Part shown: positions 29,744 through 39,548 of the stretch, piece after piece
Layout of the letters: every line of letters starts with the position of its first letter
Numbering within the stretch: the first letter of the stretch is position 1
Assembly: GCA_003427395.1 (NCBI GenBank)
Contig: BFEA01000425.1
Coordinates: forward strand, 733,294 to 774,756
Reading direction: 5' to 3'
Origin: Chara braunii
Taxonomy: Eukaryota; Streptophyta; Charophyceae; Charales; Characeae
DNA length: 41,463 bases
Translations under genes and position numbers: made by a program
The notes under the pieces: model-generated
Told to the model about the DNA's origin: nothing
Database searches by the model: none
What the model saw: only the letters and a program-made list of their open reading frames with translations

Positions 29744-30553
29744 GGACCTCTACCCCTAAAGGAACAAACTTTTTGTTTTATTCTTCTCGGCCTACCGCTA
29801 CTCTAGTGCTACCAGTACCGGCACTACGCTACGTGAGTGTGCCCTAAGCTACCCCTTCGGCCACTCGAGTGTTTTCCCCCCGCTGCAAACCTCAAAGACA
29901 CGGCCACAGGTAAGTACCGCCCCACGGGCCTCCCAAACAAACAAGTGCCCTGGAGGGCCACACACACAATCATGCCGACAAGCACTCTCACACAGGCACA
30001 CGGACCAGCAAGCATGCACACACACAGACTTAGAAAACATCGGCAGAACGTGGGAATTCCTTAGAGTTTTAGGCTGCTCCCCCTATTATCCCCAGTATGC
30101 ATACGTACCAGGGAAGGGTACGATGGATCAGGAGCCCAGCAGCGGCCTGAGGGTGAAGAGGTAGCAAACCAAGGCATTCCTTAGATTTTTCACACTGGCA
30201 GTCGGTTCTCTGTCGTTTCAATCATACTCCATCATGTTCAGCCTTCTAAGGGACACTGGAGCCGATTTCCAGCATGTGAAGCTCCCCATCAAAGACGGAG
30301 CAGCCGACAGCAGACTTCTTTCCTTGTTTTGTTCTTCTCTCCACGAAATGCCCAACTGAGTTTACCCTGGGGCCGGCCGGCCAAAGCATAATCCACTGGC
30401 ATGGTCATCTGGTCGATCCGACAGCCAGATTCCGAAGACCAGATTCCTGAACGTATGGATTCGTGGACCGCTCGGACCATGGGTGTCTGGGACGGAAATC
30501 CGGGCGGGCGTCCCCCCTGGCCAACATCTGGGCAGCCGTTCCCTCCTCCTCCC

Positions 30554-30554
<1 letters not shown>
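29744..30554. other. No gene recognised; one short dispersed repeat
   Basis: Positions 30260-30290 (GCCGATTTCCAGCATGTG, then CTCCCCA) recur in related form at about 33450-33480. No supported gene. Confidence 0.4.

Positions 30555-30623
<69 letters not shown>
30555..30623. repeat. 69-base uninterrupted C tract
   Basis: A pure homopolymer of C on the plus strand, followed by GCCCCGCCCC. Poly-Pro and poly-Gly frames across it are artefacts. The true length is uncertain because such runs are error-prone. Confidence 0.95.
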
Positions 30624-30624
<1 letters not shown>

Positions 30625-30995
30625 CCCCGCCCCATTGCCCCCCGTGGTCCCCCACCACTGGCGTCTGTCTAGTCCATCCCACCCGTGCGCACGCGTGGTC
30701 CCCCGCGGTCCCATCTACCTTCTAATAAACCACAGATCTAATCTCCCCATTCCCTCAACTTTGTCTTTCAACTCAGAGTCTTTGCTTCCTAAACAAACAA
30801 CCTACCTCATCGGATCATCCCTTCTATTCCTTCGGCCTATATCTTCGGCCTATCTCTTTCCAAAAAAGTTTTCGTGTGAGTATGCCCTCAGAGAAGCAGG
30901 CTCTGAGAGCGAAGTCCTTCGGTTGGCAGACGGCCCGCTCAGAGCGAGAGAGTGTGCCGTGTTCTCAGAGCTGTGGCCCGCTTGGAGAGAGAGGG

Positions 30996-31028
<33 letters not shown>

Positions 31029-31915
31029 AGGACAGACGGCCTACTCAGAGATGAACAGATGGATGTGATTTGAGAGCGGAGGGGGAGGAGTTGGGACTGA
31101 GGTGGGAATGAATTGTCTTTTGATTTTCGTTAATTAAATTGCCGGCCATGTGCAACAGAAAACCGCCGGCAAGTGAAGCGGGGCTTTTGCGTAATGGAGT
31201 GACTGATGAATGCTTTTTTTTTTGTTCCCCTCTTAAAAAAAAAAAAAATCAGTATGCGGATACAGCCACTCAGTTNCCCCCCCCCCTAATATCAGGTTTC
31301 TGTCCCATTTACTGTGCACGCTGGCACAGGGAATTTGTACTTGGATATTATATGACTAATGTGGGCTGGCAGATGTATAGTACTTGCCATGCATACGACA
31401 ACTCGAAGTGAAAAAGACAAGATGTTTTTCAGCAGAATAGTATCATGATAGATTTTCAAAAGACGTTAAGAGTATCAAAATATAGTGGAATTGTGTCGAT
31501 TAAAAAAAAAAACAAAAAAAAACGATGATTTTTCAGCAAAATTCTCTTAATTTTCAAATGACTTTCAGATAGAAAGATCTGAGACTCTAGAAATCACGCA
31601 CACATGCTTACGCAATGATGGGAGGCAGCAGACAGTACGGAGAGATAAGGCACACAAAGGACACAGGTGGAGTAGTGACAGACAGACGGCTAGCCTAAGG
31701 CCTGATTCTCCACGAGGCATCAGAGGGGGCTGAGCGTTCGACAGCCTGCCCAGTCCACGGGCAAATAGAATGCTTTGAGTTATATCCTGACTCAAACGCT
31801 TCACAATCTGCAGTGAGCAGGGGAACAGACTTGGGAGCAAGGTAGTATACATCATGGCATGGGCAGGGCGGCTTATTTAGTAAAAAGGCAAAAGAGGATG
31901 GGCAGGCAGGCGGGA
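30624..31915. other. No gene recognised; A tracts and low complexity
   Basis: Contains a 31-base A run (30996-31026), an A-rich run near 31237-31249, one N at 31276 beside a C run, and an A-rich stretch at 31502-31522. Positions 30880-31050 repeat CTCAGAG words. No protein or RNA gene is supported. Confidence 0.4.
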
Positions 31916-32872
31916 GGGCAAGCACACAGCAGTGACAGCAACACAGCAAGGCATGCAGCATAGTAGCATATGCATAACGCGTCATACAGCAAGCCAAGTG
32001 GGGCGGCAGGCAGATGTGAAAACAACAATGTCCCGTACTACCCAGGAAGGCAAGAAGCAAGATCACTGTGACATCAACTTGAAGTCGAACGAGGAAACCC
32101 ATCGATGCAGCAAGCACAAGAGTTTGACCCTGCAGATGTGAAAACACTAGGCTATCAGGCTATAAGCTATCAGGCTATAAGCTATCAGGCTATAAGCTAC
32201 AAGGCTATAAGCTATCAGCAGGTTAGTACAGCTATCAGGCTATAAGCTATCAGCTGGTTAGTACAGCTATCAGGCTATCAGGCTATCAGGCTATCAGCTA
32301 GTGTGCTCACATCCTACAGAAAGTTTAACCCTGCACGCTGCAGGGGTTCACAGCAGTGCTAAGTAGTAGGAGCAGGGGAGCCACAGGGTGAATGTCATGT
32401 CTGTCACCGCCGGGAAATTCACGCAGACACAGCAGCCGAGCCAAGGGCAAGCACACCGCAGTGACAGCAACACAGCAAGGCATGCAGCACAGTAGTATAT
32501 GCATAACGCGTCATATAGCAAGCCAAGCGGGCCGGCAGGCAGATGTGAAAACAACAATGTCCCGTACTACCTAGGAAGGCAAGAAGCAAGATCACTGTGA
32601 CATCAACTTGAAGTCGAACGAGGAAACCCATCGATGCAGCAAGCACAAGAGTTTAACCCTGCAGATGTGAAAACACTAGACTATCAGGCTATAAGCTATC
32701 AGCAGGTTAGTACAGCTATCAGGCTATCAGGCGATCAGGCTATCAGCTAGTGTGCTTACATCCTACAGAAAGTTTAACTCTGCACGCTGCAGGAGTTCAC
32801 AGCAGTGCTAAGTAGTAGGAGCAGGGGAGCCACAGGGTGAATGTCACGTCTGTCACAGCAGCCGAGCCAATT
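31916..32872. repeat. Segmental tandem duplication (529-bp offset) with nested 15-bp repeats
   Basis: Copy 1 is 31916-32444 and copy 2 is 32445-32872. Both read GGGCAAGCACAC, GCAACACAGCAAGGCATGCA, ATGCATAACGCGTCATA, CATCGATGCAGCAAGCACAA, and end with GGGGAGCCACAGGGTGAATG. Inside each is an array of GCTATCAGGCTATAA units (about 32151-32300 and 32682-32750), much longer in copy 1. Copy 2 also lacks a short piece near its end. Confidence 0.93.
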
Positions 32873-34038
32873 GCATACGAAGCTTGTACGCTAAAGTTGT
32901 ACCTAATGGCCACAACTTCCCACAAGAGCAGGGGCATTTTACAAAAGTTAAATCCACAGGGATAGGCTCATGGGCAAAAAAATTCAGGCCCAGATGTTGC
33001 GAGGTTTATTGTGCAAATGGCACCCGGAGCCCGAGGATCACTCCCCTGGCCCAGGGATGAAAGTCCTCAAGCAGAGAGAGAAAAAGAAGTGATAATTATT
33101 AATTACCTGGGTGATAAATTCTCCAGATACCCCCCAGAGTAATCAATGCCCCTCAGAAAAAAGGGTTCCAGGTAGGATGTGAATCGCCTGTAAATAGTAA
33201 ATACAGTGACCACAGTAACTACAGTAACCATCCCAGCTCTTATCCAGACTGAACCCTTAGCTAATGGGAATTGAAAATTGACGATGGCCCGGTGGGATTG
33301 AATTCATTGATTGCTCTAGCTTACTGAAACCTCACGGAGCATAAGTTTTCTTTCCTTCTTTGCTCGATTATGTAATCAATCGCTTATCGTACTTTGCGTT
33401 CTACCCACACTCCGCCAAATTCTCGAGATGATGTACTTGGGGCTCTGACCCCGATTTCCAGCAGGTGCGGCTCCCCACCAATTATGCTAATAAGAGTGGA
33501 GCATCCAGCTTCAGGTCTGCTAGAGGCCCAGTAGAGGTAGTAGAGGGGGATGCTCATATCACTTCCCCTACTAGCAGAACATGGCTGGCTTTTGTTTAGA
33601 AAAGAAAGTGGGTATTCTGCAAATTTCAACTGGGGTCAGAGGGGCGCATTGCAAATACCAGAAGTTACAGGGGCAGTATGCAACGTTGCCACAAATTAAA
33701 GGGGCAAAAGAGCAATTTCACAAACATGCTATAATTGAGAAGCCAATGGTCAGAGCCCCTCCAGGCGACAGCTTTGGGGGGTATCCCTGAGAACCGCAAC
33801 TTGAATGTGGGGGCATAGGCGCAAGTGAGCTGGGCGGTGGTTTTTTTTTTTTATTGTTACCCCTCAAGAACAAACAGTCAGAGGCTGCCAGAGGACTCAG
33901 GAGTAGTGGTGGCCTCAGTGACCTTTACAACGGGGTGATAATCCTGAGGCGAGAAACACTTCCCATGTGATGTATTTTTGTGAAATGCTTGCCCGGGATA
34001 AGCAACCGGACTGGCGCCAGCCAGAATAGAAGGGGCTG
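32873..34038. other. No gene recognised
   Basis: Positions 33450-33480 repeat a word from 30260-30290. A 69-codon plus frame at 33581-33790 has no domain. Short N runs begin at 34039. Confidence 0.4.
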
Positions 34039-34082
34039 NGTNTTTNNNTGNGNNTTANNAAAAAAAAAAAAAAAAAAAAAAA
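34039..34082. other. Ambiguous bases and 23-base A tract
   Basis: Scattered N at 34039-34059 run directly into A at 34060-34082, typical of homopolymer-related sequencing failure. Confidence 0.9.
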
Positions 34083-34272
34083 GTAGAAACAATGTTGTAC
34101 GGTTGACAAGGTGGGAGTAGTTTCCCAAAAACAAAATAAAAAAAACACATGGGAGTAGGGGTGCACCAGCCTGGGAGAAATAATGAGAGTGCAGGTTTGG
34201 GAAGGGAGTCTTATAAGGAATGGCCAGGGATCCCTAGACACCATCTGGATAGCCAAATGGACGACTACTGAA

Positions 34273-34283
34273 GGTGGCTGTCG

Positions 34284-34326
<43 letters not shown>

Positions 34327-34909
34327 TGGTACCGTGGGTACTCAACAAAAGGTACGATCCACAAGATAAAGGGCCTTGCTGCACTACTCTAGAGTCTCAA
34401 AATATTTTGAGAGTTCAACTAGCGTTGTCAGAGCGGCGAGACTCTCGAAATACCCGCCGTCGCGGCACTTACTGTAGAACCTTTTACACTAGCTGCACTC
34501 TTGAAGCCCCGGACCTCGTCGGACTCGACAGAAGACATGTACCGCTACGAGCCGGTAGGCGGGCAGATCCCGAGGACACTTGCGAATTCATGTTTTGCAG
34601 GCGGGAGACTCTCGACGTTTCAAGAGTGGCGATATAGAGTGCCTTCTGACAGCTCTTGATGTTTAGCGGAAACGAATCGTGCTCCTGGGTTTCGAGAGTT
34701 TCCCGGTCGAGAGTAAGTGCAGCGACGCCCCACTCTCGAAAATTCAGGAGTCTAGAGTAGTGCAGCGAGGCCCAAAGAGTCCATGTCTTCCTTGCTCCTC
34801 CGGAAAGGTCGCTGTCGAAAACAAAAACGAAAAAAAATAAAAAAAGTTAAAAAAACACAAAACAAAACATAACAAGGTGGTACTCAACAAAAAAAGGTAC
34901 AATCCACAA
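34273..34909. repeat. Direct repeats flanking a TIR element
   Basis: Around the element at 34371-34773 lie two related blocks, 34273-34365 and about 34806-34909. Each has GGT(G/C)GCTGTCGAAAA, a long A-rich tract (41 A at 34284-34324 in the first), GTGGTAC, ACTCAACAAAA and GGTAC(G/A)ATCCACAAG. Confidence 0.6.
34371..34773. mobile_element. TIR element, 403 bp
   Basis: The left end GGGCCTTGCTGCACTACTCT, then AGAGTCTC, matches the complement of the right end (from 34773: GGGCCTCGCTGCACTACTCT, then AGACTCCT). Inner sequence adds repeated (C)TCTCGA words and another inverted pair, GGCACTTACT / AGTAAGTGC. Both flanks show AAA, a possible 3-bp target-site duplication. No transposase frame, so it would be non-autonomous. 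Superfamily not assigned. Confidence 0.65.
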
Positions 34910-34983
34910 GTCTATCCTCTCCCCGGGTGCTAGTGGTGTCTGTTTCGACCAGCACCACTAGCACTGCAGGGGGCCGTTTTTTG

Positions 34984-35012
34984 AAAAAAAAAAAAAAAAA
35001 AAAAAAAAAAAA
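34984..35012. repeat. 29-base A tract, followed by a T tract near 35065-35080
   Basis: Homopolymer A, then about 50 bases later a homopolymer T. The two could pair as a hairpin. Confidence 0.9.
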
Positions 35013-35080
35013 GCGTCAGTCTCTTCCTTTGCTCCATATGCCCAGCAGTAATCGAGCTGTTTTCTTTTTTTTTTTTTTTT

Positions 35081-35898
35081 CCCACAAAAACGTGCACGGA
35101 AAACCCATTGGCGGTGATCAAGGGCTTCTGAAATCATTATGGGGAACTGGGTTGAGTACCCCATAAAACTAAAAGGTTCAAATTGAATGAATTTGAATCT
35201 GATCAACTTCAACTTGAAGCAAAAAGAGGCGGTGGGCCGCTGGCCCGCACTGATAGGAACATTTCAGGAATTATGTTTCTGCCAGTTGCTAGTTGAATGC
35301 GCTGAGTGCTGAGAAGTTCATCTGAAAATGATATTCTAGATCTTCCAAGTTCCAACATGTTCCTTTGCACCGGCGGGTATTTGGCAATATGTGCTATAGT
35401 AAGCCGTTTGAATTTGAGCATGAAAAGACTTACTAGTTGCTTTTAGCCGGAAAGACCCCAGGCATAGTCACGCAATGCATTCCTTGAACTAAGCCACCAG
35501 CGCCTAGCGCATTTTTTGTACCCCCCTCGCCCCCCCCCTCCCCCCCGGGGTCGAATGGGTATGGACCCGATCGGCAGACCGATTCGGCTACCACGTTAAC
35601 GGCCGCAACAACCGGTAGCTACTGGTGGTTTAAACCACCAGTGCGGTGCGTTTCCCAGCCGTTTTTTCCCGATGTGCGGTGCAGGATAACGCAACTTTCC
35701 TGAGTGGGCAGCCGGAGTTGTTTTTGGCGCGCAGGGGGTCTGGAGCCCCGGGCAAAAGTGGCTCAGAAGCACTGGTGGTTTATTTATCATTGATGCCAGA
35801 TGCATTCGGGAAAGTCCTACGAATAGTATAGGAAATGCCTGTATCAATAGACCATGTCCTGGTCGCAGTCGCAGTCAACTCAGCCTGCACTAGGCTGT
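35081..35898. other. No gene recognised
   Basis: Includes a C-rich run at 35522-35546 and a short palindromic GGTGGTTTAAACCACC at about 35625-35640. No frame with recognisable content. Confidence 0.4.
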
Positions 35899-36045
35899 GT
35901 GTGTGTGTGTGTGTGTGTGTGTTTTGTCATGTTTGCTATACAGTGTATACACTAATGTGTGTGTGTGTTGTCATGTTTGCTATACAGTGTATACACTAAT
36001 GTGTGTGTGTGTTGTCATGTTTGCTATACAGTGTATACAGTAACT
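35896..36045. repeat. (GT)n microsatellite with 44-bp repeat
   Basis: Three units of TGTCATGTTTGCTATACAGT, then GTATACACTAAT and a GT run, start near 35926, 35970 and 36014. The core TATACAGTGTATA is near-palindromic. Confidence 0.9.
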
Positions 36046-36480
36046 CCACACAAAAAGCATGACTGTGCCACACTGTTGCTCATCAGGAGGCTGAGTTCCA
36101 AAAGTATGGACATGATGCATTTGACTGATGCATAAGGACTCGCCACATCGACCAGAGTTAGCGATACCCACCCTTATGAGAGAGAAAGTTGGTCGACTTT
36201 ATTCACACCAACCCGTTGTGTGTCGGGGGGGGGGGGGAAGGGAGGGGGGGAGTCATGTACACACACCATGCCCCGAATACTGCATCTGTCGGAGCTCCGG
36301 CGTTGAGGCCGACACACTATGAGATGAATGGCAAAGTCTGTCGAAGGTGGAAGGTCTTATGTTATGTGGTGCAGCCGAGGCGTTTGTGAGTGCGTCGTGG
36401 CGGCCATAAAAAGGGAGCGGTTGCCGGGCAGTGTGAACGAAGAATATGAGGAACACATATTAAGCTGGAGGGCATGAGGG
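36046..36480. other. No gene recognised
   Basis: G runs at 36223-36250. Short frames only. Confidence 0.4.
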
Positions 36481-36772
36481 CATGGGGGAGGTGGGTGGGA
36501 AGACTAGACAACATGGGACACGGAAGGAAAAGGTATCCAACTAGATAAAAGCAAGGCAAGATCAGTGCGGCAAAAAACAGGAAACAAGAAAAGACTTGCT
36601 AGTAGTCTGCACAAAGAGACGATCGGCATGGGGGAGGTGGGTGGGAAGACTAGACAACATGGGACACGGAAGGAAAAGGTATCCAACTAGATAAAAGCAA
36701 GGCAAGATCAGTGCGGCAAAAAACAGGAAACAAGAAAAGACTTGCTAGTAGTCTGCACAAAGAGACGATCGG
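36481..36772. repeat. 146-bp tandem duplication, apparently perfect
   Basis: Unit 1 (36481-36626) and unit 2 (36627-36772), both starting CATGGGGGAGGTGGGTGGGA and ending GAGACGATCGG, appear identical by eye. Either a very recent event or an assembly artefact. Confidence 0.95.
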
Positions 36773-37059
36773 AAAATATAAAAAATAAAGAAACAACTGA
36801 TGATGAACGATTGTTTCGTCAAAGTTGCACTGACTCATCAGGGGGGCTGAACCCTCGACAATCTGTGGAATCCTCGTATTGATGGTTTGGGTCATGAACC
36901 CCTTGACCCATGTTGAAATCAGACTATCGACAAGCGGAACACAGCAGCAGGAAACAACTCGGCGAAGCACCAGCCGACGCTCCCCGAGCAACCCAACTGC
37001 ACAACGCCAACAACTAACTGCGTAAGCGGATGGGACAACGCCAAAAACTAGGTTACTTC

Positions 37060-37250
37060 GCAAGCGGACGGGCAGAGCATGAACAACAGCGCAAGCGGAC
37101 AGGCAGAACACGAACGACAGCGCAAGCGGACGGGCAGAGCATGAACAACAGCGCAAGCGGACGGGCAGAGCATGAACGACCCAGCGCAAGATTACGGGCA
37201 GAGCATGGACGACCCAGCGCAAGCGGACGGGCAGAGCACGACAACAGCGA
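37060..37250. repeat. Minisatellite, 31-33 bp unit
   Basis: Five to six units of GCGCAAGCGGACGGGCAGAG, then CATGAACAACA or CATGAACGACCCA. Unit length varies between 31 and 33 bp, so no reading frame is kept. Confidence 0.85.
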
Positions 37251-38340
37251 AACGAAGCACAAGGCAACACCAACTAAGCAGCCAAACTACACGCTGGCGC
37301 TAAAGCAAGGTACATGAACGGCAAGGTATGCAGATGGGCAGCAAGGGAGCTGTGCAGCGAAGCATAAGGCAACACCTGCGTCACAGCCACACCACACAGT
37401 GAACACAGCAGCTGCAAAGAACGGCATGTGAAGCAAGCAGGGGGAAGCAAGGCAGCAGCAGATCGCAGACAAGGCAGACTAAACATTTAACACAGAGCAA
37501 AGTGGCACATGACCTACGCACATCACAAGTGAACCCCACAGACTGTTGGCACCCGCCACCCGCTGAGCCAGGGAGTCACTCCAACGGATGCTTGTCATCA
37601 CCCATAGACCCATATGCACCATACAGACATCACTAACAGTCTGAGAGCAGAGCGGCTCCCCTAAGAGCCCTGCAGGCACTCCAAACAAAGGACCACCTAC
37701 TGTTTAGCACTTCGTAAACCACCAGTACTTGGCCCAGTAAATAGAGTAGAAACGTTTCTAGATCGGATGAACTTGGGCGCTCCTGTAGTGGCCCGTACCT
37801 TTCCCAAAATTGTGGCTTGTATACGGGCACGACTTTAGCAAGTACTCACTGAGACACAAAAGTAAGAAAAAATCCAGAAAGAGGAAAAACATACATAAAG
37901 CTGATTGATAATGTGTGAGATGAAGACACACCGAAGTGCTCTTGCACACTCAGGATGGTCCACGATGCATTACAAGGTCCGTCTTTTGTAAACACATGAA
38001 CACGCGCGAAGACAGATTGGAAAGATAGTGCTTCCGATTGGATACATTGAAAGCATATAACACAGGGCCCGGCTGGCGATTGGACCCTCTGACCCGATGC
38101 ATTGGGACCGGTTCCCAGTCCTGCCGGTCGCCAGTGCGGGTGACGGCTGTCCGGTCTCTCAGGGCGCACTTCCACTTGGTAAAGACTTTCTCAACTGAAT
38201 CTGACTTTGTTTGCAATCTGACACACTCAGGTCAGTTCTTCTTTGTTTGCAGTCTGACACATTCAGGTCAGTTGGTCTTCTTTTTCTTCTCTCGGATTCC
38301 AGAATGTCAGATATTCTTATACCAGCAGTACTTCCACAAG
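37251..38340. repeat. Mostly non-coding, with dispersed repeat copy 2 and a short tandem repeat
   Basis: Positions 37715-37850 are the second copy of the repeat at 7535-7672. A direct repeat of about 40 bp (CTTTGTTTGCA(A/G)TCTGACACA, then TCAGGTCAGTT) occurs twice at 38200-38275. No gene supported. Confidence 0.5.
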
Positions 38341-39548
38341 TCACGCCTTGTATATGGCTAGTAGCCAGATGAAAGAAATGGGACGTTTCCACTTGGCTGA
38401 ATTTGTACTGGCGGCCCAGGCCCGTTCATCCCGAAAGTCACGGCGGTACGCGAGCTGCGACTCTGGGAAGTACGGGCGGCTTGTAGGTGGATGCAGGCGT
38501 TCCCCAGCATGCCAAAGGTTGAACTGGGAAAGAAAAGAACGAAATGTTACACTAGAGCCTGTCTGGTGGTTTTCGAGGCCTTCAACATAACTAAGGGTCT
38601 CGTTAGACACTCCTGGGTCCCATAAATTAGTTGCTGACTGTAGATTGGTACCGTCACCCTCGGCTGCAGTCTGGACAATCGGATGGATGTAGTGTCGGGC
38701 ATCCACTGGGAAGGAGAAGAGGTGGACGGGCATCTCCCTTCTGCTGTGCACATTCCTTGCATGGCATGGTTGGTCATGGAGTGCACAGAGGGCACGACAG
38801 GCTGGCCGATCCACCTCGTTTGGGTCCCCCCGGCTTCCAATGTGTGAAGTGTGCTGTAATCTGCAGGGCGAGGTGAGGAGGCGAGTGCGGGAAGGGGTGA
38901 ATGGGGGGGTTGGGGGGGTTGAATTGTGTTGTGAAGGCGGGTTGCGGGTGGGGGGGTTTGTTCCTGGCGGGGTGTTACATTCATGCGGGCTTCGAAGGGC
39001 GTGGGAAGGGGACATGGCCCGACTGCGTGGGTCGGCATGCAAGATGGCTGCAGGAACTTTCTGTCTGCCGTCTTGGAGGGGCCAGGCGCCATACTGCGTT
39101 GTCTCTTTCATGCAACACTGGACTTGTGGACGACGCATGGCTGTTGGCGGGAAAAATACGGTCAGCTGGAGCATCGGTGAGGGCCCAGGCGGCAGCTGCA
39201 GAGAGGCATGTCCGCCACCGACTGAAGGACTGCGCATGGGGACCCACAGCGCGCCGTCATGGTAGTGGAGGTGTTGTGTGAGGATAGGCACTGGATGCAG
39301 TGGACGGGTAAAGAAGGTCCACGTGCATTTTACGAAAGGGCAGGGTGCATGTCCGACAACGCTTCTCCGTGTCTTCTTGGAGTGCAGCGATAGCTACAGA
39401 AGGAAGGCGCGCCCGCCATTCCGTACCGCAGTCTTCCCGGAGCCTTTCCGCCAGACGTGCAATCTGTGCGGTGCTCTCTCGCCTCGCAGACCACACACCG
39501 TTGTTCACATGCCGCAACGGAACACGACAATGAAGGGGAGGAGAGAGA
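38341..39548 (-). pseudogene. Decayed hypothetical protein gene, minus strand
   Basis: Two minus frames look protein-like. One reads from about 39548 through RLAERLREDCGTEWRARLPS (residues in 39470-39400), FRKMHVDLLYP, a TGA at 39259-39257, then RWRTCLSAAAAWALTDAPAD and ends near 38981. The other (39291-38341) has SFPVDARHYIHPIVQTAAEG, SATNLWDPGVSNETLSYVEG and ends in TGA after LLAIYKA; it opens with a GTG, so it has no normal start. Together they suggest one gene broken by frameshift and stop. No family recognised. It points away from the plus-strand pseudogene that starts at 39509. Confidence 0.3.

Noticed and set aside
30289-31054. ORFs with poly-Pro or poly-Gly on both strands
   Set aside because: They are produced by the 69-base C tract and are open in every frame across it.
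37030-37317. Repeat-protein ORF over the 37060-37250 minisatellite
   Set aside because: Units vary between 31 and 33 bp, so the frame changes from unit to unit and no repeat protein is kept.
38341-39291. Intact 316-codon minus-strand gene
   Set aside because: The first codon is GTG, it overlaps another protein-like minus frame and shows no eukaryotic start or splice context. Kept only as part of a pseudogene.
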